From: Asparagopsis taxiformis | Lineage: Eukaryota; Rhodophyta; Florideophyceae; Bonnemaisoniales; Bonnemaisoniaceae | Direction: 5' to 3' | DNA length: 64,000 bases | NCBI GenBank assembly: GCA_030407315.1 | Contig: JALQPE010002171.1 | Span: forward strand, 1 to 64,000 | Position numbers and translations under genes: made by a program | Notes under the pieces: generated by a model | Databases searched by the model: none | What the model was told of the DNA's origin: nothing | The model's input: only the letters and a program-made list of their open reading frames with translations | Part shown: piece by piece, positions 50,938 to 60,200 of the stretch | How the letters are laid out: each line of letters begins with the position of its first letter | Numbering within the stretch: position 1 is the first letter of the stretch

Positions 50938-53499
50938 ATCCATGTGGATCTACCATCTACTATTCGCGACTATCATACCTGGCATCTCAAACTAAATCAC
51001 ACACACCCTTCCAAAATTCATTACATGGCCAAGAATGGCCTGGTACCTCACATGCCCAAAAGCCTCCTTCGTACCCCACCTAAACACTTCTCTTGCTCTG
51101 GGTGTGCACAGGGCAAATCAGCCTCTGCACCGTTTCGCCGACGACAACGCACAGCTGCCATTGGAACTCACATACACACTGATATCTGTGGCCCTCTCCC
51201 GTCCGATTCATTACAGGGCAACCGATACTTCATCAGTTTCCTTGATGAAGGGAGCAGATACCTCACTGTGCAATGCGCACCTACAAAATCGGCTGCAGCT
51301 AGCCTCATCAAAGCCCATATCACCAACATCCACTTACATACACCTCACCGCGTCCGCTTTGTCACCTCCGACAACGCCCCTGAATACCTCTCTAATGACC
51401 TCCGAAACTTTTACGCTGCTCACAATATCCTAACACAACCCACCGTGCCACACTCCCCCCAAGAAAATTCCCTTGCTGAGCGTGTCAACCGGTCAATAAT
51501 GGAAACAGCCCGCTCATCACTACTGACCTCTGACTTACCCATTTCGCTCTGGGAATATGCTATCCTCGCTGCTACAGACGCCATCAATCATATTCCGCAC
51601 ACAGCCCATGGACAAATTCCACATCATCTCTGGACCAGCAAGGTCCCCAATGTACAAACGCTCCTACCTTTCGGAACCACTGGATATGTACATGATCCAT
51701 CTCCCCATGACAAGCTTCAACCCCGCGCCCGATTACTCCACTATGTCGGACGTGTCGATTACCGTCACTTCTTCACATTTGACCCCCAGACCATCAAAAT
51801 ATCACGCTGCCGATCATCAGATTTCCATATCTACGACCCTAGCAACGACCCAGTGTGCACAACAGACCCTTCTCATCTGGCTTACCACACCTCCCTTCCT
51901 TTTACTGAACCGAAAAATATCCGTCAAGCTCGAACTGCACCAGATGCCGCTGCATGGGAAATCGCTTGGAATGCAGAGCTCGACAGTCTGGAATCACGCG
52001 GCGTGCTCACATACGTCCCAAAAACACAACTCCCACCCAATACCTCATTAATTCCATTCAAGACTGTCCTGAAATTAAAGAAAGACAGTAATGGAACTCC
52101 TACCCTGCGAAAAGTCCGATGCACAATCCGCGGCGACCGTCAAAAGCCAGACATCCATTTCGACCCTAATGACCTTTCCAGCCCCGTTGCCAGCCGAGAT
52201 GCTATCCGTACAGCCCTTGCTGTAGCCGCAGCCCACCAATACCACACCTATCACTGGGATCTGGAATCGGCCTTCCTCTACGAGGAATTCACCGAGGACA
52301 GAGACATTTTCTTACACCAACCGCGACGCTTTGACGGCTCTCTGAAATATCCCGGCCGAATAGCCAAACTAACAGGCAATATGTATGGAAGCCGTCAAGC
52401 CTGCAAAATCTTTACCGAAGGTCTAGCAGATTTCCTCTCAGTATCCGACATCACACGTCTGTCCTCCGATACTTGCTCATTCATACTCCGAGACAAACAA
52501 GCCCAACATAAATTTGTGCTCCTGGTCGTCACCGTGGATGACTTCCTTGTTGTTACAAATGACATTCCACTCTCGTCAAAAGTCAAATCACTCTTGGCTA
52601 CCAAATACACCTTAAAAGACCTTGGTAGGGTTGACCACATCCTTGGATGGAAGGTTTCTCACGACCAGACTGGTATTTCCATTTCCCAGCCCAGTTATAT
52701 CCAAAACATCCTTCAACGTTTTGGCCAAACAGATGCTCGCCCCGCCGCATCCCCCATTGCTTCCGAACTCTTGCTCGCCGACACAGCCCAAAGTGGCTTA
52801 TTGGACACCTCACAACATGACTACAAAGCCCTCATTGGCTGCCTCCGATACCTCTGTGACTCTACCCGTCCAGATATTGCTTTTATTGTAGGTTATTTAG
52901 GCAGATATGCTCACGCCCCGACCAATTTCCATTGGAAGGCTGCCATCAGAACACTGCGCTACTTGAAAGGCACATTGCACCACGGCATCACATACTCCAG
53001 AACTTACTCCACTGGCCTTACCGGATATTCCGATTCCGACTTTGCGGCATGTCCAGACACCCGCCGTTCCACCACCGGGAGCTTAATCTATTACAATAAT
53101 TCCCCGGTGGCCTGGCAATCCAAGCGACAACAAAATGTCGTATCCTCTACCCACCATGCCGAATATGTCGCCGGATTCCAAACTGGACAACACCTCCTCA
53201 CGATATCTAATTTCCTCTCCGAAATTGGCCACCCAACTCCCTCCCCGCTTCCCTTATTCATTGATAATGCTGCTGCTATCAGCACAGCAAAATCAAAGTA
53301 CCCCACCCCAGCCTCTCGTCACATCGACGTTAAACACCACTGGTTACGCGAACAAACGCGACAAAAGACAATCGAACCTACTCACATTGCATCAGCTAAC
53401 AATCCCGCTGACATCCTTACCAAGGCTCTCAAGCCTGCCCAATTCACCTGCAAATTCCCTCTCCTCAACATGGTACCGGTCACGACGCGCGGCGACTGA
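50938..53499 (+). CDS. Integrase-RT-RNase H part of the copia polyprotein
   Basis: About 850 residues in the same frame as gag-protease, directly after the TGA. The pre-integrase zinc finger is present (WHLKLNHTHPSKI, then CSGCAQGKSA). The integrase core has its acidic residues in IHTDICGPL, VTSDNAPEYL and PQENSLAERVN. The reverse transcriptase shows WDLESAFLYEEF and VTVDDFLVV, the YVDD-box equivalent. RNase H shows GYSDSDFAACPDTRRSTTGS, STHHAEYVAG and ADILTKAL. All domains appear full length with no frameshift, so apart from the TGA this copy looks coding-competent. The first Met in the frame is at 51025, inside the zinc finger, so independent translation is unlikely. Confidence 0.88.
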   Translation: MHVDLPSTIRDYHTWHLKLNHTHPSKIHYMAKNGLVPHMPKSLLRTPPKHFSCSGCAQGKSASAPFRRRQRTAAIGTHIHTDICGPLPSDSLQGNRYFISFLDEGSRYLTVQCAPTKSAAASLIKAHITNIHLHTPHRVRFVTSDNAPEYLSNDLRNFYAAHNILTQPTVPHSPQENSLAERVNRSIMETARSSLLTSDLPISLWEYAILAATDAINHIPHTAHGQIPHHLWTSKVPNVQTLLPFGTTGYVHDPSPHDKLQPRARLLHYVGRVDYRHFFTFDPQTIKISRCRSSDFHIYDPSNDPVCTTDPSHLAYHTSLPFTEPKNIRQARTAPDAAAWEIAWNAELDSLESRGVLTYVPKTQLPPNTSLIPFKTVLKLKKDSNGTPTLRKVRCTIRGDRQKPDIHFDPNDLSSPVASRDAIRTALAVAAAHQYHTYHWDLESAFLYEEFTEDRDIFLHQPRRFDGSLKYPGRIAKLTGNMYGSRQACKIFTEGLADFLSVSDITRLSSDTCSFILRDKQAQHKFVLLVVTVDDFLVVTNDIPLSSKVKSLLATKYTLKDLGRVDHILGWKVSHDQTGISISQPSYIQNILQRFGQTDARPAASPIASELLLADTAQSGLLDTSQHDYKALIGCLRYLCDSTRPDIAFIVGYLGRYAHAPTNFHWKAAIRTLRYLKGTLHHGITYSRTYSTGLTGYSDSDFAACPDTRRSTTGSLIYYNNSPVAWQSKRQQNVVSSTHHAEYVAGFQTGQHLLTISNFLSEIGHPTPSPLPLFIDNAAAISTAKSKYPTPASRHIDVKHHWLREQTRQKTIEPTHIASANNPADILTKALKPAQFTCKFPLLNMVPVTTRGD

Positions 53500-53563
53500 C
53501 GAACAACTTCTATCTACGCGCCGTGCCCACTCCCCTGTCTCGTCCATTCCTCTCCGAACAACT

Positions 53564-53673
53564 TAACGAACAACTTACCCTTTACAGTACTTACAGTTGA
53601 TACCTCTACTTATACTCACCCGCCGTCGCTCATGATCGACAAGAAATAAACGAGATAACGCATTCCTTTCACA
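53564..53673 (+). repeat. 3' LTR (110 bp) of the copia element
   Basis: Identical to the 5' LTR except that it starts TA instead of TG. It is followed by the target duplication ATTTC. Confidence 0.9.
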
Positions 53674-53678
53674 ATTTC

Positions 53679-54002
53679 AAAGGCGCTGTGCGCTACAAAA
53701 TTTTGAAAGCACTCAAACCTGTCAATCTGCAAAGAAGCGTCATTTCCGAGTTGACACTTTAGCGACTTTCAACGTTTTTCGAGAGCTCTACGAATCCATG
53801 ATAGGAAAAATCGACAGCGACTCACTTTGACAGCGACCAAACTATTTACCGCCTGCGTATGACACAAGCTTGGCAAATTAGAATGAAGGTTGGGAAAATT
53901 AAATTGTTCAGGCGCATACAGATTGTGCCAGAACAGATAGAAGTAGCGTATCTCAAAAATCCGCCCAGAATGACATTATTCTTCATATGTTCCTTTGAAC
54001 GT
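53679..54002. other. Short spacer between the copia and MULE elements
   Basis: No gene is visible. Before the MULE inserted, this DNA was continuous with 63132 onward, because the same GTGTTGACCC lies on both sides. Confidence 0.5.
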
Positions 54003-54012
54003 GTGTTGACCC
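54003..54012 (+). repeat. Left 10-bp target duplication of the MULE
   Basis: GTGTTGACCC, repeated directly at 63122-63131 beyond the other end. MULE insertions typically duplicate 8-11 bp. Confidence 0.8.
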
Positions 54013-57000
54013 GGGGAGCACTTAATCTACCGCCGGTAGAGACGGTAAGATTTCAGCCAATCGGACGAACTCGTCAAGCTGTTTTGACCAATCGCAGAAA
54101 CTTGTCAAGCGCCTGGCCCGGTTATCTCCGTGGCCCGTAGATGCACCAATCACAAAAACTCGTCAACCAAATATGATAAATTTTGGCGAATACGGCCTTT
54201 TCATTGGTTGAAAACAGCCTGGATCCAGGAAAGCTGGAAAAAGTACCGCTAGCGCAACATGCGAAAACAGCTGCTCTGAGAGGGTTCGCACCGCCCGTCG
54301 CTCCGCGTGACAAACTCAACCATTTTCGCGTGACTCGAACTTTCAACTTTCTCGTTCACCGAAATTCAATTTCCCATTTTCGCCGCCGCCAATTATTGGA
54401 AATGGCGGGTAATCCAAATCTCGAAATCTCTCGCCGCGCGGCACCGGCAGATAGGACCGCCCCGCAGTGGTCCGCTCCTCTCGAGACCCCATGACATCGT
54501 CATCTACCCCCGTGCCACCACCGCGGCTACTGCCGCGATATCGACACCACTGTCAACATTCCCGCCCGGTTTCTATGCGCGTTGACGTCTTCTACACGCA
54601 GTTATCGATATTTTTGCGCGCCAGACAAGACCATTCACTTCCTGTGTGAGTGAAACGAACCGAGCTAAAACATTTATGCAGAACAGCAGATAAAGGAGCG
54701 AGAATACCTGCATGACTAGCACCAGTATTGCTGCAGTCTTCTCACACTTCTGCATGCTTTCAACATTGCAGTACTCTTTCTGATCTCTCGTTCATTGTCT
54801 TACCCGGTTCTCATCGCAGGTCTGCGAATTTGAAATTACCTTTGCTGGGAACTGTCTTTCTCGTAGATAACAACGGAACGAATTAGTTTACTGTTCTCTG
54901 TTAACAAAAAGAGGGACGCGATCCGCCGGTTTCTTCCTTCAATTAAGTTCTGAAGCGCTAACATTGTATTGCAGTTTCTGAAAAACCGCCAAGACGCTGT
55001 CATGAGCTCATCCAATCATCAATGGGAACTTCTGGCGGATGAATCCGGAAGCTCTAACACATTGGAAGAGTGTTTGGAAAAGCGCATAGAAGAATTTATG
55101 GAAATGGTGAAAGTGGATGGCATGATTTTAACGGAAAGACAGTGGAACTCTCTTCACATACATCTGAATGAGTCGTTTGCATCATTCAAATCGTGTGACG
55201 ACACAAAACCGTGGTTTGAGCACGCGAAACCAGAATGCATGCTTGACGACCATTTGTTGCTTGCCGGACTGTCCGAACTAACAATGGCCGATAATTTCAT
55301 AATATTCGGCTGCAACTCAGGGCAGCATTTTATGGCAGGTGCAGGGAGGGCTGGAAATGGCGTTCGAGAAGAGGATGGGATGTTTGACAACATTCGAAAC
55401 ATTGTTCTGCAAGCATGGGTCGATTCCGATGTCGCTCCTAGCTTTATTATTCCGGTAAATATCAGGAGATCGCACTGGGGTGCTGTGTTCGGTGTCAACG
55501 ACCCAGAAGATGAAACGCATGGAATTGTTTACTGGGGTGACAGTTTGAGACACCCCTGCCCTCATAACCTTCTCGAGTTCGTGACCAGTTTCTTCGAGGA
55601 TACGTGCATGAACACGGCGTGGACGACAAGTGGAGATAACTACATCCTAGACGTACTATCATTTAAAATGCAGCTCGATGCATACAGCTGTGGATTTTAT
55701 GTTCTCAGCGCAGCAACAAGTCTCTCGGAATACTCTGGAAATATGCCGAAACAAACTTTCAAGACGCAGTACTCTGCAGAACTTACGGAGGATATCCGGA
55801 AATGCTGTACTATGCGATACGTGAGGGCTGTGTTGGAGTTGTGTGATTGTGATGAATTTTCGAATGGCAAGCCTACCGACTTAGATGTGTGCAGATATTT
55901 GATATCATTCCTACCCGGAAATCAGTGCCCCAGCGAACGTGTCTATGACGAAGCTCCGGTAATAACAATTGAAATGGACCCTACAGTTTCTCAGAGCAGA
56001 ATAGTGCAGCCAGGTGATGTCGAATATGACTGGAGCGAGAGCACAGAAGGGAGTAGAGCGTTTGATGGAAGTGACGGAAAGAGTATGTTCGAATGGTACA
56101 ATGAAATGGATGCTAAAAGCACAAAGAAGGATACGTTGGCTGCTACTAAATGTTCTCCAGCTCAGACTGAGATCGACGTGCTGCCCGATGAAGAAGACTT
56201 TGAGCCTGCTCCGCCCGCGCAGCTTCAGAAGAACGTAAATACGGACGCTCTAGTCAAGGCTAGAAGGGAAAAATCTACGATCGAGGCGCGAATACAACGC
56301 CCCGGAAGGGGATCTCGAATGCTGTCCTCAGCTGGGCCAGAGAGACTTGGCACAGAGCTGCACGGTCCACGGGGCATGGAGGCGGATCCTGAGAAACACG
56401 ACGCATTAATGGCCCGGCACACTGCTAGTACCAGTGTGACACGCGCCGGCAGTGCTGGTACCTGCCCAACTGTCTCTCCGGCGCCGCCGGCTTCAATACC
56501 TTGTCCCGGACCAAGTGAGTTGCCAGAATCTCACAGTCATGTTTTCGCATGTAATGATGGAAGAAACGAAGGGGAAGGAATTGCCGTCGATGAAGAGTGC
56601 GCACGTGAGTCATCTGCCATAACTGGTGTACATACCTATGTTCAGGACTCATTGAAGCCTGTGGAGCCACTTACAATAGAAGAGTGCATCGTTGTCAGAG
56701 GGTCAGTTCTGCATTACTTGGACCAGTGCCATGCAAAAGGCGTGCACTACGGTGCAGTCACAACAATTTTGCGGCGGAGTAACGAGACAAGACCAGGTGA
56801 TCCTCTCAGCTTTATTGGAAGCATACGGCTCCGGTGCGTAGAGCGCCGTCGTGCATCAAATTGCCCAGTGGAATTGTTAGCATGGAGATCGAGGGACGAA
56901 TGCCAGTGGCTCGTGAAACCACCGACTACAAGCCACACACACGAAAAGAGCCCCAGCTCCAAACCGTCCCAACGCCACAAGTCTACCATTCGCACTATTT

Positions 57001-57036
57001 ATGACTTCGAGAAAGAGCTCTGCACTATCTCCCGTT
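54013..57036 (+). repeat. Left 3,024-bp inverted arm
   Basis: Position x in this arm corresponds to 117134 minus x in the right arm. Three subterminal copies of a 22-bp motif, CCAATCG-x3-GAACTCGTCAAG, lie at 54057, 54088 and 54146. The arm stops at CCCGTT, after which left and right sequences diverge. Confidence 0.9.
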
Positions 57037-57050
57037 GCTGTCTACATTGA
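55002..57050 (+). pseudogene. Truncated copy of the Ulp1-like/MULE ORF in the left arm
   Basis: 682 residues from ATG 55002. It is the same as the N-terminal part of the minus-strand transposase down to DFEKELCTIS, then the arm ends and the frame reads RCCLH and stops. It contains the complete Ulp1-like C48 protease domain (His158, Asp180, Gln224, Cys230 in RRSHWGAVF, YWGDSL and MQLDAYSCGFY) and the disordered linker, but none of the MULE domain. If transcribed it would give a stand-alone protease, so calling it a pseudogene is provisional. Confidence 0.75.
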
Positions 57051-57227
57051 ACTGCATTGAAATGGGTTAAGTTGTGATAAATATAGGTCATTCAGCGCTC
57101 ACTATGATACACAACTCTTTACTTGATTTTTTTTATTCTATGCAAAGATCGAACCCTGTGTAGTGATGTGAACAGATTTGACACACAATGGGAGTTATGT
57201 AAGGGAAGGGGGCTTTGATTTACTCCA

Positions 57228-60200
57228 TCACTTGTGTTCTACTTTGCGAGGTGCTGCAAGACCTCGTTTGATACGTAATGACTTTCGCCCACCTCTCTCC
57301 AGGAATGAACGTTTTCTCTTGTTGGATCCTCGGTTTCCCGCTCTCCTCACAGTGGGATTACCAATCTCGCCGTTAATGACGATATTGTTGCCCTCGCTGC
57401 GAATGAAATCTTGATTGTTTGGAGCAATTTCTAGGTCTAGTGGGCGGTCTAAATCTATTCCCGAGCCAGGCAGCCCACCTCTCGTAGATTGTGCGAGCAT
57501 AGCATCAAGAGCGCTTTTGAAAACTGAAGAAGCATATGCTCCTTGGCATTCCACGTGCCGGAAAATCTGGTCAAATACAGCCTTGCAGTTGCTATATCTC
57601 ACATCCTTCTCGATTGGGTTTGGTGCACCAGCTACATTGACTTGCTCTCCTTCATTAACATTCGTAGATAAGCCCACCGATTGGTCTGTCGTTGTTGTGA
57701 ACCGTGAACGTATTACTTCATCGCGCCATGACGTTCTATTCCGCCTCCAGTACTTGTGAAACATGGAGCTCAGATTCAGCGATTCTTTGGTTCCCAAATA
57801 CTCTTTGATAGTCGGGTTTGTTTTTGTGTAGTCGGCATATTGAAATGCCACTCGAGTTAGATGACGACAGGGTATTCCAGCTGATCTGTAGAATGGACAG
57901 GAACATGTTGCATGCAATCCCATAACATCAGTTTTGTTTTGGGACATTCTATTCCATATTTTAACATCAACTGTTCTGCGGTTGTTCTCTTCGCCAAACT
58001 CAAGAAAAAATTTCACATGCTTGAAGTAGGAGGCGTCCGATTCTATCGATCCAAAAACAGTACTAGTTGCGTTTGCTGGAACGGTCGAAAGTTGTGGCAC
58101 AAGAATAAATCCGGCAATGTGCCACTCAGATGATCCAGAATAGCTCAGATTAAGGAAAGAAGAAATAGAATAGTTGGTGAATGATAGCATAAATTGGTCC
58201 AACAATTCTGTGGTAGGAAAGAAGTCAGTTCCTTTCATTTGCAGCCTGAGCACCCTCGAGACTTTGTTGACATCTCTGATACGTTCTTCATCGAGTGTAG
58301 TAGTTACACGGTTCATTTCTATCGGAACCTCTCCCAACGGGACATTCCTGTCCAAGATGGAAGATTTATATATCGAGTTGAATGATTCAGTATGAGTGGT
58401 ACCTTGGAAAAGGAACCGCAATCCACACCGAGTCCGGTTATAGCACTGAATGACCATCTCTGGTAGCTTCTTGTAAAGCGTCGTATACCATCTCGGTGGT
58501 TCAACTCCCTCAAAATATATGCTCTCGAACGATTCTCGCCTCTCCAGGAATACGGCCTCGGTTGGGCTTCTGCGCAACGCGTACAAGTCGGAGCACATAT
58601 CCGAGTACGAATTTGGTATTGCCGCTGAATGATCATGTTCGGTTCTGCGTCGTCTTGGAAACAAAGAAGACCCAACAGATATACGATTTGCTAGGGCCGT
58701 GATGCTACATTTGTTAATAAAAGAGGCAACGTTCTTGAGTTGGTTTTGGTTAATGTGCCAGTCATCTAGTAGATGATATGAAAACGGCCAAACTTTTTTC
58801 GCAGCGTTTATTCCAGCCGCATCCTGGTCGAGAGCGACGATATTTGGTGTAGCTGGTACCATATTGTCAAATTCTCTCATAGCCCATTCCAAGCTTTCTT
58901 CCGTTTGGTCATGCAGGACACCCATCATAAAGAAACAAACTTTCCCTTCATTTGTCCTTCCAGAAAAAGCGATGAGTGGTAGACCATAGATATTTGATAT
59001 TGACTTACAGTCAATTGAAACTCCAGGAAGAATTCCGTTGAGGTGGTACATGTCTCTCCAAAGTGGTAAGGACCAAACGATAGAGTGAAGCCTGTTGTCG
59101 CCAGTCAATCGAATTGTGAAGTACGTCCTACAGTTTTTCTGTTGTAAAGAAACCAGGTTTCGAATGAGGCGCATGCTGTCCTGTTCGATAGGATTTGCGC
59201 TGCGATAACGGTAGAAAAGGTAATTGCGAAGGTATGTGCGACTCACGCAGATCTTGTAAGTGTCCTCAATATATCTTGTAATGTCTCGACAACGCATAAA
59301 TGAAACATTTCTCATATTCTCTGCAGTCTTCAAGGCCTCCGGTGGGACAGCACCCTTTACAATAGTAGGTGACGGGTCGTGGTTATGAAATTTGTGCCAA
59401 AAGCGAAGCACATGCCTAATCTCAAACATACGACTCCCGGTACTCAATCTCGGATCGTTTCCTGACGCATTTTGATCACTAATGTATGCATCAGAAAGGA
59501 AACCTCTGACGCGGCATTGAAACTGACATCCGCGATGGGCATGTGTGCATGAGAGGGTCACGTTATTCACGTACTGGCGATCTTCATCATAATAGATGGA
59601 ACGTCTGATCTTGAGTTTGTAACCATAGCTTTCCGAAACATGGCGTAGTGAGGGGAGAAGACCGTTGCTGTCAAAGCCATCGTATTTGCGAGCAACGCTT
59701 TTCATGGCCTCTGGTACCGTGTTTTTCACACTATCGATATCTGCTTGATGAGTTGTTGATTCCTGCCCTTCCGGAAGACTTCCACGCTCGTCATTGCTGG
59801 ATGGGATTTCAATCATTGATATTTGTTCCAAGTTAGAGTTCATCTGCTTATTAGTTTCACCACCGTCTTCCCGAGTGACATCGCACTGCCCTTCGGTATC
59901 TGTCATAAGCGGGGCGTCATACTTGGGATTTCGGAGGTGATCGGAACGGGAAGCAAGCAGGGAATCAGTTTTTTTGTGGTTGGATTGTAATGTATTCAGC
60001 TTCTGTTTGCCAAGCCCCTTCTCATTTCTAGAGATCACACCGCTTCCAATTTTCGATTTTCGTTCGGCGTAGTAAGCAAAGCATGCTCTTCTGCATGAAC
60101 GGGAGATAGTGCAGAGCTCTTTCTCGAAGTCATAAATAGTGCGAATGGTAGACTTGTGGCGTTGGGACGGTTTGGAGCTGGGGCTCTTTTCGTGTGTGTG

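Larger units (their letters stand above)
48952..53673 (+). mobile_element. Complete Ty1/copia LTR retrotransposon
   Basis: 4,722 bp, bounded by 110-bp LTRs and a 5-bp target duplication, ATTTC (48947-48951 and 53674-53678). Internal order: primer site, gag, protease, integrase, reverse transcriptase, RNase H, which is the Ty1/copia order. The two LTRs differ at a single base (TG versus TA at the start), so the insertion is recent. The single coding frame is interrupted only by one TGA between protease and integrase. No clear purine tract precedes the 3' LTR. Confidence 0.92.

Noticed and set aside
54969..55001. Longer N-terminus of the MULE ORF starting at TTG
   Set aside because: The first ATG is at 55002 (62132 in the other arm); the upstream TTATTGCAG-like text is more like leader or splice acceptor sequence.
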